From JAXLYE01 sp046351595 (lineage in GTDB: Bacteria; Myxococcota_A; Polyangia; Palsa-1104; JAEUJZ01), in the NCBI GenBank assembly GCA_046351595.1, contig JAXLYE010000001.1, positions 372,001-436,000 of the forward strand: DNA of 64,000 nt, in the 5' to 3' direction. The notes under the pieces are model-generated. The model was not told where the DNA came from. It was given only the letters and a program-made list of their open reading frames with translations, and did no database searches. The stretch's first letter is position 1; every line of letters starts with the position of its first letter. The translations under genes and the position numbers were made by a program. Below, piece by piece: positions 29,834 through 38,732 of the stretch.

Positions 29834-31428
29834 GACCACAGCTCGCTCTGAAGATGGGCCGCGCGATCGGCAGCGGTCAGCTTTGGGAACGCGCCAAGCA
29901 GGGACGCGAACTCGTCGCGCGCGATGCCGTACGCTCGCGCGACCGCCACCTCGAGCTCGGGCATCTCCTCGCCCGAGCTGAGGCGCGACTCGGTCAAGGT
30001 GAGGATGCGTTCCTTAAGAGGCGCTTCGTCAAAGCAGCGCAGGGGGACGCTGCACCTGCGGAGTACGCCCTGTGAGACGTGAGCCGTCGCAAGGTGCGTC
30101 CGCACCTGAACTTCGAAGGCCATGCTGTTCATGATGGCCATCAAGACGCGCACCTGGTCGAGAGGACCGTACCTGAAGAACCCGACCCCCAGTGAGTTTC
30201 CGGTGACGTTGCCCGGCGGCACCAGGGCGACATGCATGCGGCGACGCTGATTGGGACGCGAGACGTCACGCCACGCCAGCCGGGACTCATTGACCGTGCT
30301 CGGGATCTGCCGCTTGGCCGGGTCGATGTACAACGGCTCGTCGCGGACGACCTTGAACGGGAACACGTGCCGTCCCTTGAGGAACGGAATGCCGCAGCCG
30401 GCTTCCGCAAGCGACTCAGCGAGACGTGTCTCGTCGAGTTCCCGGCCGAGCCAGAGGCCGAACCGCATGTCTGCCTCGAGCAGCGACAGCGGGGCGTGAG
30501 CCGACCGGAGACAGACCACGAGCGACTCGTGCTCGCCTGCGACGCTCAGCGCGACCGGTTTCGATGCGTCGTCCAGGGTGACGTCCCGGTGCTCGACGAC
30601 ATCGAGGGACTTCCCGTAGCGCGTCAGCGTGAACGACGACGTCGCAGCGCCCGCGACCGCGGTGACCGTGACGAAGGGCTGGTCAACGCCGTCAAACAGC
30701 CGAGCCTCGGCCGGGTACCAGTCCAGCTGCGCGACGCGGAGGCGGCTGAAGAACTCATGACGGAATGGCCCCGAGGCCTGGTCCGCGAAGATGCTCGACG
30801 GCAGCACGATGGCGACGACGCCGCGGGCGCTCGCCAGCATCGCGGATGCGACGGCCCCCGCGCGGGCGAGGTTCACGCCATACCCCGTCATCGCCTTCCC
30901 TCTTGCGCTCATCGCGCCCGGGAAGTCCTTGGCCAAAGCTGACGCGTATCCGCGAAGCTGTCCCTTGTAGTCGCCCTCATCGTCGACACCATCCCGAGCA
31001 TCGGGCTTCAGCAGCTCCCACGGCGGATTGGTGAGGACCGCATCGACGCCGGCCCGCATCGTCGGAGTCCGCGTGAACGTGTCCCCAGCTTCTGTGATCA
31101 GCGTGACTCTCGACGCGAGCCCCAAGGTGCAGAGCTCCGCGCTGACGCATTCCCGCGCGCGGCCGACCGCTTCGGCGTCGTAGTCCCACAGCACGACTCG
31201 GCGGAGGCGCCGAAGCGACGAGCTACGGGCCGCGGCCCGCAGCCAGGCAACGATCAGCCGGCCGTCGCCGCAGAACGGGTCACAGACCGACTCAGGCTCA
31301 GGGCAGGCACGGAGCGCCTGATCCGCGATCCGATCTGCAATGAGCTGCGGCGTGTAGAAGCGACCGGTCAGGCGCTTCTCCAAGTCCGTCCGCTTGGTGG
31401 ACCGCTTCGCGGTTTCAACGTGTTCCAT
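29830..31428 (-). CDS. DNA N6-adenine methyltransferase, Alw26I/Eco31I/Esp3I family
   Basis: 532 residues. TGRFYTPQLIADRIADQAL (motif X-like, 21-39), SAM-binding DPFCGDGRL (50-58), and catalytic N134-P-P-W in VLTNPPWELL define a gamma-class (TaqI/Eco57I-like) m6A enzyme. The C-terminal 250 residues (LKGRHVFPFKVV, GVGFFRYGPLDQVRVLMAIMNS) are the target-recognition part. Type IIS systems of this family carry one adenine and one cytosine enzyme because the site is asymmetric. AGGAG lies five bases before ATG 31428. It is first gene of the two-gene methyltransferase operon. Confidence 0.9.
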   Translation of the reverse strand: MEHVETAKRSTKRTDLEKRLTGRFYTPQLIADRIADQALRACPEPESVCDPFCGDGRLIVAWLRAAARSSSLRRLRRVVLWDYDAEAVGRARECVSAELCTLGLASRVTLITEAGDTFTRTPTMRAGVDAVLTNPPWELLKPDARDGVDDEGDYKGQLRGYASALAKDFPGAMSARGKAMTGYGVNLARAGAVASAMLASARGVVAIVLPSSIFADQASGPFRHEFFSRLRVAQLDWYPAEARLFDGVDQPFVTVTAVAGAATSSFTLTRYGKSLDVVEHRDVTLDDASKPVALSVAGEHESLVVCLRSAHAPLSLLEADMRFGLWLGRELDETRLAESLAEAGCGIPFLKGRHVFPFKVVRDEPLYIDPAKRQIPSTVNESRLAWRDVSRPNQRRRMHVALVPPGNVTGNSLGVGFFRYGPLDQVRVLMAIMNSMAFEVQVRTHLATAHVSQGVLRRCSVPLRCFDEAPLKERILTLTESRLSSGEEMPELEVAVARAYGIARDEFASLLGAFPKLTAADRAAHLQSELWS

Positions 31429-31852
31429 CGCTGCTCCTGGCGCCACCGCGTGCCTGCACGGGCACAGCTCGCCCCGTTGACAACCTCCCCGCCCGTTGGC
31501 CGAAGACGCGCAGGCTCACCTGAAGGACTCCCAGCCCCAAGGATCTGTCGGTCAAGCGCACCGGGTGATGGGAGGTTGACCTGCGTCGACCCTCGAACGA
31601 ATCGCGTCTGGAACACGCGCCTGGGCTGGGGTGAGCGGGTCCATTTCGGAGACGCATACTACTCAGGTGTGCGGTGGTCAAGCACCTTCCTGAACGCTTG
31701 TTCCTAACACAGGGGGCACTTTCCCGTGCCCCCGCCTGGCGCCCACGGGCGGCAGCGGGCTGTGGCTGTGCTAATGAAGACGGCGCAGTCCGGTCGCCTG
31801 CGCGACGGGTCGGGCCGGCGCGGCTGCAGCCACCCCTGTCCCTGGAGGGCCC
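31429..31852. other. right border region of the R-M block
   Basis: 424 bases without a convincing gene. It must hold the methyltransferase promoter (minus strand; TTGACC at about 31677-31682 with TATGCG 17 bases on is one candidate) and the promoter of the following lipoprotein. An 8-bp hairpin (31712-31719 with 31726-31733) is present. CGGGTGAT, one arm of the inverted repeat before the endonuclease gene, recurs at 31562-31569. No direct repeat of the tRNA-Asn 3' end was found here. Confidence 0.5.
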
Positions 31853-32434
31853 ATGCGAAAGCCCTGGTCCACGCCCCTGTCCCTGCTGCTGGCCGCGTGC
31901 TGCACCGCCGGCGGTCTCGTCGGCTGCTCGGAGCACACCGGCCTCGGCCCCGCGCCCGCCTACGAAGGCTGCGCCACCGACGAGAACTGGGTCACCTTCG
32001 ACGACTACATCACGACCGCTCGGATCAAGACCGACGCCGCCAGCAGCCCGACCTGGCTCGAGCCGACGAGCCCCGCGGCGCTCTCCGGGACCAGCGCGCC
32101 GAGCCTGCGCTTCCAGCCCTCGCCGTCGGTGCCCGGCAGCGCGAACGGCGACGCGAGCTGCCCGCAGTTCACGCCGCAGCGGCGCGCCGGGGTCACGCCC
32201 CTGCACCTGCCGCCGGTCTCGGGCACGACCTTCGACGTGCACTTTGCCGTCGACGGGGCCGACGCGTTCCGGGTGCTGACGACGCGGCAGTCGACCTCGG
32301 TGCCGCTGGCGATCTGGAAGGGCTGGGCCGGCAAGCGCGTCACGGTGACGCTGTACAGCGCCCGCCTCCTCAAGAACGAGGTGGTCGAGGGCCCCTTCCG
32401 CGCCGCGCCGCTCGAGATCAGCGTCAGTCCCTAG
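31853..32434 (+). CDS. lipoprotein of unknown function
   Basis: 193 residues. Signal MRKPWSTPLSLLLAACCTAGG leads to lipobox LVGC. The mature part has WVTFDDYITTARIKTDAASSP near the N terminus and a beta-rich pattern after it (TTFDVHFAVDGADAFRVLTT, GKRVTVTLYSARLLKN). No family recognised. GGAGGG lies directly upstream of the ATG. Its 3' end overlaps the convergent YjbR-type gene by 11 bases. Confidence 0.75.
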   Translation: MRKPWSTPLSLLLAACCTAGGLVGCSEHTGLGPAPAYEGCATDENWVTFDDYITTARIKTDAASSPTWLEPTSPAALSGTSAPSLRFQPSPSVPGSANGDASCPQFTPQRRAGVTPLHLPPVSGTTFDVHFAVDGADAFRVLTTRQSTSVPLAIWKGWAGKRVTVTLYSARLLKNEVVEGPFRAAPLEISVSP

Positions 32435-32924
32435 CCGCGCTGCGCTCCTCGTCGGCGGCCTTGACGCGGCTGCGCGTCCGCGTCGGCGTGCTGCGCGTCC
32501 GCGGCGTCGCCTTGCGGGCGGCGCGGGCCGGGCGCTTCGGTGCCGGCTCGCTGTCGTCGAGGGGCGGCAGCAGCGCGCTCAGCTTCTTCGGCGCGATCAG
32601 GCGGTAGCTCTCGTCGATCCAGCCGATGAGGATCGGTACCGGCGGTGTCTCTCCGTCGGGGAAGCGGGCCGTGATCCAGCCGCTCTTGCCCAGCCCGTAG
32701 CCGGTCGGCTCGACGAACGGCAAGAGCAGCGCCGTCTCGTGCGAGCCCCCGAGCTTCACCGACAGGCTCAGCCCCGTGTCCCCGTCGTGGCTCAGGAAGA
32801 CGAAGGCCTTGCCCCGGACCTTGAGCGTGCGGTGGCCCCACGGGAAGTCCTCGTGCACCTCGGGGTACTTGATGAAGTGCTCGCGCAGAGCGAGCTCGTG
32901 CTTCTGGTTCTTTGCCGTCGCCAT
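32424..32924 (-). CDS. MmcQ/YjbR-family protein with basic tail
   Basis: 166 residues. The first 115 follow the MmcQ/YjbR fold: LREHFIKYPEVHEDFPWGHRTLKVRGKAFVFL, then SLSVKLGGSHETAL, LGKSGWITARFPDG and LIGWIDESYRLIAPKKL. The family has a CyaY-like fold and is sometimes called DNA-binding; its role is not settled. The last 50 residues are Arg/Thr/Pro-rich (RKATPRTRSTPTRTRSRVK), an added nucleic-acid-like tail resembling histone-type basic tails. Monocistronic. Confidence 0.85.
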   Translation of the reverse strand: MATAKNQKHELALREHFIKYPEVHEDFPWGHRTLKVRGKAFVFLSHDGDTGLSLSVKLGGSHETALLLPFVEPTGYGLGKSGWITARFPDGETPPVPILIGWIDESYRLIAPKKLSALLPPLDDSEPAPKRPARAARKATPRTRSTPTRTRSRVKAADEERSAARD

Positions 32925-33036
32925 GCGCTCCGCATAACAGAGGCCGCGCGCGCGGGTCTACACCCTTGCAGCGGGCGCGGGCCCGGCCGCGGATTGGGCT
33001 CGACAGCGCGGCCGACGGCGGATCTAAACTGGCGCC

Positions 33037-36000
33037 ATGCCTGCGACACCTCGGGTCCTGTACGAAAACCTGCGATCTCCCGGAGCCGCCGCGCAGACGC
33101 CGCCGCCCAGGCGGGCCGCACCGCGCCGGCGACGCAGTCGGGGTCTCCTGCTCGTGCTGCTCGGGCTCGGCGTGCTCGCGCTCGCGCTGCCGCCGCAGAC
33201 GACGCGGGGTGCCTGGCCGCCCGACGAGAAGGCCGGTCCGGTGGACTACGCCGACGCGAAGAACTGGCCGCGGGACCCGGGCTTCTCCGGCCAGTGGGAG
33301 GTCTGGAGCTTCGCCCCGTCGAGCTACACCAAGCTCGACGCCCGCACCCGCCGCCTCGGGCTCGGCGGCCACTACGACCGCGCCTGGGCGCGCACGCAGG
33401 GCGACCCGCGGGTCGTCATCGCCGTGCTCGACTCGGGCATCTACTGGGAGCGGGCGGATCTGGTCAACAAGATCGCCCTGTCGCCGGGCGAGCTGCCGCA
33501 GCCCGCCGACGCCTGCCAGAAGCCCGAGCACCGCGGCGACGGCAAGCGCGTCCACGACGCCAACGGCGACGGCGTCTTCAACGTGCAGGACTACACCACC
33601 GCCACCGGGCACGAGCAGCCCGCCGCGGCCCGTGCCTGCGACCCGCGCGTGCGCGACCAGAACGGCAACGGCCTGATCGACGCGCAGGACCTCATCCGCG
33701 CCTTCTCGGACCGCGTCGACGACGACAAGAACGGCTACGTCGATGACATCGCCGGCTGGGACTTCTTCCGCAACGACAACGACGCCTACGACGAGACGCG
33801 CTACGGCCACGGCACCGGCGAGGCCATGGACTCGGGCGCCGAAACCGACAACGGCATCGACGACGCCGGCGTCTGCCCGCGCTGCCGCATCCTGCCGCTG
33901 CGGGTCGGTGACAGCTTCGTCGCCGACTCGAACGACTTCGCGCTCGCGGTGACCTACGCCGTCGACAGCGGCGCCGCGGTCGTGCAGGAGGCGCTCGGCA
34001 CGCTCTCGAACTCGCCGCTGGCGCGCTGGGCGATTGACTATGCCTACGACAACCACGTCACGGTCATCGCCTCGGCCGCCGACGAGAACAGCTTCCACCA
34101 CAACTTCCCCGGCACCAACAACCACACCGTCTACGTCCATGCCATCCGCGCCAACGCCGACAAGCTCACCGACGCCACGCACGCCTTCGCGTTCAACAAC
34201 TGCACGAACTACGGCGCGCAGCTGCAGCTCTCGGTGCCCGGCAACTCGTGCAGCTCCGAGGCCACGGGCAAGGGCTCGGGCATGGCGGGGCTGATCTACT
34301 CGGCGGCGCTTGCGGCCGACCTCGCGGCGCCGGCGCGCATCGGCGGCAAGCCTGGAGACGACCTGGTGCGCGGCGACGGCGGCGCCCCGGCCCAGCGCGT
34401 CCGCCGCCTGACCGCCGAGGAGGTGCGCCAGCTCATGATCACCCGCGTCGACGGCTTCTACGACGCTGACAGCGAGCGCAACCCGGCCGAGTTCCCGACG
34501 CCCGCCGACCCCTCGCCGCGCGGCACCCGGCTCGGCTTCAGCCGCCGCTTCGGCTACGGCCGCGTCAACGCCCGCTCCGCCGTCGACGCGGTGCTCGACG
34601 GCGCGCTGCCGCCGCAGGTCGACATCGAGAGCCCCGAGTGGTTCCAGGTGCTGGGCAAGCGCCGGATCGCCATCGCCGGCCGCATCCAGCTGCGCTACGG
34701 CGCCGGCGGCCAGGCGCCGCAGCGCGACACCTACGACTTCACCGTCGAGTGGGCCCCGGGCGTCGACCCCAAGGAGGGGGCGTGGCAGAAGCTCGGCGGC
34801 GGCGAGCTGCTGTCGCAGCCGATGCTCGGCGCGCTCGCGGACCTGCCCGCGGACCAGATCACGGTCAAGAACACGCCGCCGCCGCGCGACGACCCGAGCT
34901 GGCAGCCCGACGACCCGGCGCACCTGTACACGCTGACGGTGCGGGTGCGGGCGACGCAGCACTCGACGGACCCGGCGCGCGACGGGCTGGTCGGCGAGGC
35001 GCGGCGCTCGGTGCACCTGCACGCCGACCCGGATCTGCTGCCCGGCTTCCCCAAGCGGCTCGGCGCCTCGGGCGAGGCGTCGCTCAAGGCCGCGGACCTC
35101 GACGGGGACGGCAAGCGCGAGCTGATCGTCGCGGACAGCGGCGGCCTGGTGCACGCGCTGCGCGCCGACGGCTCCGAGCTCGCGGGCTGGCCGGTCTCGA
35201 CGCCGCCGGTGCCGGCGCTGCGCGACGACGCCGAGGGCCACCTCAAGGCGCCGGCGTGGGCGCTGTCGCCGCTGCGGCCGCGGCCGGGCTACGGCCAGGG
35301 CGTGCTCGCCGCGCCCGCGGTCGGGGACGTCGACGGCGACGGCCGGCCGGACGTGGTCGTCGCGACCTATGACGGCGCGGTGCTGGCGATCGCCGCGAGC
35401 GGCCGCATCCTCTCCGGCTTCCCGGTCACCGCCGACGGGCTGGCGCGCAGCGGCGGCACCAGCCCGCGCAACGTCCTCGACGACGGCTTCTTCGCCGCGC
35501 CGGTGCTGGTCGACCTCGATCGCGACGGCCGGCTCGACATCGTCGGCGCGGGCTTCGACGGCCAGGTCTACGCCTGGCGCGGCGACGGCAGCCGGCTGCC
35601 GGGCTGGCCCGTGGCCGTCGCGGACCCGCAGCGCCCCGACGACCCGATGGATCGCGAGCCGCGCCAGCGCGCCCGCATCCTCTCGACGCCCGCCGCCGGT
35701 GACCTCGACGGCGACGGCATCCCGGACCTGGTGGTCGCGACCAACGAGCAGTACGGGCCGACCGGCCGCGTCTACGCGCTCGACGGGCGGGGCACGCTCG
35801 CGCCGCGGCCGATCTTGAGCGGCTGGCCGGTCAGCATCAGCACCCAGGACGTGCTCCCGGTCGTCGGCCGCGGCGTGCCCAACGCGCCGGCGCTCGGTGA
35901 CGTCGACGGTGACAAGGTGCCCGAGGTGTTCATCGCCGGCATCGCCGGTGCCTTCGAGGTGCTGCGCAGGGACGGCACGCCGCACCCGGTGACGCTCAGC

Positions 36001-36789
36001 CTCAACAAGCAGGCGTTTGGCAAGGACTCCGACACCCGCGAGTTCGCGACGCTGCCGTTCATCGCCAACCCCGCGCTCGGCGACCTCGACGGCGACGGCC
36101 GGCTCGACGCGATCCTGCCGACCTCGGGCGCCAACGCCGCGGTGGCCATGACGCGCGACTGGGAGCGCCTCGACTTCGAGCAGCACCTCGCCGCCTGGGA
36201 CGTGCAGAGCGGCAAGATGAAGCCCGGCTTCCCGCGGGTCATCGAGGACTACACCTTCTTCATCAACCCGCTGGTCGTCGACATCGACGCCGACGGCGAC
36301 AAGGACGTCCTCGCCGGCTCGGCCGGCTACTTCGTGCACGCCTGGGACGCAGCGGGGCACGAGGCCGCGGGCTTCCCCAAGCTCACCGGCGGCTGGATCG
36401 CCAGCGCCCCCGCGGTCGGTGACCTCGACGGCGACGGCCGCCTCGAGCTCGCGGCGGTGACGCGAAACGGCTGGCTCTTCGTCTGGAAGACGCGCGGCCG
36501 CAGCGACGGTCGCATGGACTGGGACAGCTTCCACCACGACCTGCGCAACACCGGCAACCTCGCCGAGAAGCTCGACCAGGGCGGCGACGCCTACGATCCG
36601 CCCGCGCCGCCCGACGATGTCGTCGAGCCCACCACGCCCGCAGCCGGCTGCTCGTGCCAGATCGGCGAGCGCCCGCAGCGGCCCGGCCTCGGCGTGACCG
36701 TGTTCGCGCTGCTGCTGCTCGGTGTCTACGTGCGCGGGCGGCGGCGCGTGCTCGCCCCGACCCTGCAGCGCGACGAGCCGCCGGCCTGA
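33037..36789 (+). CDS. subtilase-fold / FG-GAP repeat surface protein, probable pseudoprotease
   Basis: 1,250 residues. An N-terminal membrane segment (LLLVLLGLGVLALAL) is followed by an S8-like domain at about 95-530 with Asp132 (VLDSGIY) and His258 (YGHGT). However, the GTSMA motif reads GSGMAG at 413-418, with Gly at the serine position, and the oxyanion Asn region reads SAADEN. Residues from 660 on form seven or so FG-GAP/VCBS calcium-binding repeats (DLDGDGKRELIVA, DVDGDGRPDVVVA, DLDGDGRLELAAV), a probable beta-propeller. The end has GCSC, a hydrophobic stretch (GVTVFALLLLGVYV) and RGRRR, as in MYXO-CTERM sorting tails. Probably surface-anchored; function unknown. Confidence 0.85.
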   Translation: MPATPRVLYENLRSPGAAAQTPPPRRAAPRRRRSRGLLLVLLGLGVLALALPPQTTRGAWPPDEKAGPVDYADAKNWPRDPGFSGQWEVWSFAPSSYTKLDARTRRLGLGGHYDRAWARTQGDPRVVIAVLDSGIYWERADLVNKIALSPGELPQPADACQKPEHRGDGKRVHDANGDGVFNVQDYTTATGHEQPAAARACDPRVRDQNGNGLIDAQDLIRAFSDRVDDDKNGYVDDIAGWDFFRNDNDAYDETRYGHGTGEAMDSGAETDNGIDDAGVCPRCRILPLRVGDSFVADSNDFALAVTYAVDSGAAVVQEALGTLSNSPLARWAIDYAYDNHVTVIASAADENSFHHNFPGTNNHTVYVHAIRANADKLTDATHAFAFNNCTNYGAQLQLSVPGNSCSSEATGKGSGMAGLIYSAALAADLAAPARIGGKPGDDLVRGDGGAPAQRVRRLTAEEVRQLMITRVDGFYDADSERNPAEFPTPADPSPRGTRLGFSRRFGYGRVNARSAVDAVLDGALPPQVDIESPEWFQVLGKRRIAIAGRIQLRYGAGGQAPQRDTYDFTVEWAPGVDPKEGAWQKLGGGELLSQPMLGALADLPADQITVKNTPPPRDDPSWQPDDPAHLYTLTVRVRATQHSTDPARDGLVGEARRSVHLHADPDLLPGFPKRLGASGEASLKAADLDGDGKRELIVADSGGLVHALRADGSELAGWPVSTPPVPALRDDAEGHLKAPAWALSPLRPRPGYGQGVLAAPAVGDVDGDGRPDVVVATYDGAVLAIAASGRILSGFPVTADGLARSGGTSPRNVLDDGFFAAPVLVDLDRDGRLDIVGAGFDGQVYAWRGDGSRLPGWPVAVADPQRPDDPMDREPRQRARILSTPAAGDLDGDGIPDLVVATNEQYGPTGRVYALDGRGTLAPRPILSGWPVSISTQDVLPVVGRGVPNAPALGDVDGDKVPEVFIAGIAGAFEVLRRDGTPHPVTLSLNKQAFGKDSDTREFATLPFIANPALGDLDGDGRLDAILPTSGANAAVAMTRDWERLDFEQHLAAWDVQSGKMKPGFPRVIEDYTFFINPLVVDIDADGDKDVLAGSAGYFVHAWDAAGHEAAGFPKLTGGWIASAPAVGDLDGDGRLELAAVTRNGWLFVWKTRGRSDGRMDWDSFHHDLRNTGNLAEKLDQGGDAYDPPAPPDDVVEPTTPAAGCSCQIGERPQRPGLGVTVFALLLLGVYVRGRRRVLAPTLQRDEPPA

Positions 36790-36816
36790 TCCGGTCCGCT
36801 CCCGGTCGCGGGTCCG

Positions 36817-38727
36817 TCAGTCGCCGCGGCAGGGCAGCGCGGTGCGGACCGGGCGCGGGCTGTACTCCTTGCGCCCGTTGCCGAGCTGGCCCGCTGCGCC
36901 CTGGCCCCAGCAGTACACGGCGCCGCGCCCGCTGAGCGCGCAGGTGAAGTAGTCGCCCGCGGCGATGCGCTTGATGTCGGCGGGCAGGCCCGGCACCCGC
37001 AGCGGGCGCGAGGGCTTGGGATCGCGGATCGCGGCCAGATCGCCGCGGAGATCGCCGCTGAGCTCGCTGGTGTGCTCGCCCCAGCACAGCACCTCGCCGC
37101 CCTGCTTGCGCGCGCAGCTGTGGCGGAAGCCGATCGCCAGCTCGACGACGTCGCGGCCGAGCTCGGGCAGCGGCTGCGGCGAGTACGACGGCGCCGGGCC
37201 CGGCGCCGGCCGCCCCGGCACCGGCGGGAGGACGACGTTGCCGCCGAAGGCCCAGAGCGTGCCGTCGCGCGCCTGCACCAGCGTCGTCTCGTAGCCGGCG
37301 AAGACCCGCGCCGCCGCCGGCAGGCCCGGCACCTTCGTCGGCAGCAGCGACTGCAAAAGCCCAGGGCCGAAGCCGCGGCCGAGGGCGCCGTGCTCGCTCT
37401 TGCCGAAGCAGTAGACGCCGCCGTCGCGCAGCACCACGCAGCTGTGGCTGTTGCCGACCGCGACGCTGTCGACCGGGCCCGTGAGCCGCGGCGAGACCGG
37501 CGCTCGGTGCGCGACGACGTCGCCGGTGCCGAGCTGGCCGAGCGAGTTGTCGCCCCAGCAGAAGAGCGCGCCGTCGGGGGTGCGGGCGCAGCTGTGGTTG
37601 CCCGCGGCCGCGAGCTCGGCAACGCCCTTGTCGTCGAGCGCGGTCACCGTCGTCGCCATCAGGCTGCCCGGGGCCGCGCCGCCCGGGCTGAGGGTGGAGT
37701 AGGCCCCGCTCCAGCAGCCGAGCCGACCGCCGCGGCCGCCGTCCGTACCGAGCAGCGCGCACGCCTCACCGCCGCCGGTGAGCAGGCGGCTGACCCCGGA
37801 GAGCCCCGCGACCTTGACCGGCAGTCCCAAGGCCAGCCCGCGGCCCGCGCAGTAGACCTCGCGGCTCGCGGTGAGCACGCACAGGAGATACGGGCCGAGC
37901 TCGGCCTCGACGCCGGCGCGTCGCAGCAGGCCGACCGGCTGCGGCGTCGCGACCTCACCGTCGTCGGCGGGCCCGGTCGGGTCGGCGTGTGCGGGCGCGC
38001 CGGGCGGGCTCTGGCCCCAGCAGTACGGCGTGCCCTCGCCGAGCAGCACGCAGGCCTGGCCGCCGCGGACCTCGAGCTGCTTGGCGCAGACGCCGCGGAC
38101 CTCGGGCGCGGGCTGGAGCGCGAAGCGGTGGCTGATCCGCGGCGCCGGCGCGGCCCCCGGCAGCGTCGCCGAGATCTCGAGCCCCTGGGCGTTGCCCAGC
38201 GCCCCGAGCAGCCGCTGGTCGGCGTCCGTCTCGGGGTGGTAGCTCAGCACCTCGCGCAGCGACACGCGCTGCCGCAGCGTCTGCCCGGGCGGCAGCACCA
38301 GCGGCGTGTGCGGGTGCAGATCGTCGACATCGGTCATGCCGGCGGCGCGGAAGCGGTAGGCGCGGCCCCCGGGGATCGCCAGCTGCAGCCGGACGAACGA
38401 GGGCCAGCCGATCTGGCCGCAGACCTGCACCGGCAGCGTCTGCGGCTTGCCCGTCGGGTTGCGCAGCGTCAGGTCGAGCGCCAGGTCCCCCGGCAGCGGC
38501 CCCGTGCCCTCGGCGATCGCGACCCCCAGCCGCACCGCCTCGGCGCGCGCCAGGGCCGGCGCCCCGAGCAGCCTGCCGCCGAGCAGCAGCTCGCCGAGCA
38601 GCACCGCGCCGAGCAGCACGCCACCCGACACACGCTGCCCGGTCCGCGCCCGGATCCGCGCGGTGCGCCGTCGCGGCTGCGGCCGGCGCTCGCTCGCGGC
38701 CTGGTGATCACGCCCCGGCGCCCCCAT
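36817..38727 (-). CDS. secreted RCC1-repeat protein
   Basis: About 636 residues. A long basic head precedes a signal-like segment (GGVLLGAVLLGELLLGGRLLG). A beta-rich domain of 170 residues follows, then RCC1-type repeats with the C-W/F-G core (GTPYCWGQ, GALFCWGDNSLGQLGTG, GGVYCFGKSEHGALGRG, GEVLCWGEHTSEL, GAVYCWGQGAAGQLGNG), predicting a seven-bladed propeller for protein binding outside the cell. The start at 38727, six bases after the gpmA stop, has AAGGGG eight bases upstream; a GTG near 38630 would give a normal signal peptide. It is co-transcribed with gpmA. The ligand is unknown. Confidence 0.8.
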   Translation of the reverse strand: MGAPGRDHQAASERRPQPRRRTARIRARTGQRVSGGVLLGAVLLGELLLGGRLLGAPALARAEAVRLGVAIAEGTGPLPGDLALDLTLRNPTGKPQTLPVQVCGQIGWPSFVRLQLAIPGGRAYRFRAAGMTDVDDLHPHTPLVLPPGQTLRQRVSLREVLSYHPETDADQRLLGALGNAQGLEISATLPGAAPAPRISHRFALQPAPEVRGVCAKQLEVRGGQACVLLGEGTPYCWGQSPPGAPAHADPTGPADDGEVATPQPVGLLRRAGVEAELGPYLLCVLTASREVYCAGRGLALGLPVKVAGLSGVSRLLTGGGEACALLGTDGGRGGRLGCWSGAYSTLSPGGAAPGSLMATTVTALDDKGVAELAAAGNHSCARTPDGALFCWGDNSLGQLGTGDVVAHRAPVSPRLTGPVDSVAVGNSHSCVVLRDGGVYCFGKSEHGALGRGFGPGLLQSLLPTKVPGLPAAARVFAGYETTLVQARDGTLWAFGGNVVLPPVPGRPAPGPAPSYSPQPLPELGRDVVELAIGFRHSCARKQGGEVLCWGEHTSELSGDLRGDLAAIRDPKPSRPLRVPGLPADIKRIAAGDYFTCALSGRGAVYCWGQGAAGQLGNGRKEYSPRPVRTALPCRGD

Positions 38728-38732
38728 CGCGG

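Noticed and set aside
31429..31852. Controller (C) protein gene for the R-M system
   Set aside because: No small helix-turn-helix frame with a ribosome site was seen here or between the R-M genes.
32431..36537. Very long (over 1,300 codons) open frame on the minus strand opposite the FG-GAP gene
   Set aside because: Its product is an Arg/Val/Ala/Asp-rich low-complexity sequence typical of the antisense of a high-GC gene; the plus-strand gene has clear domains.
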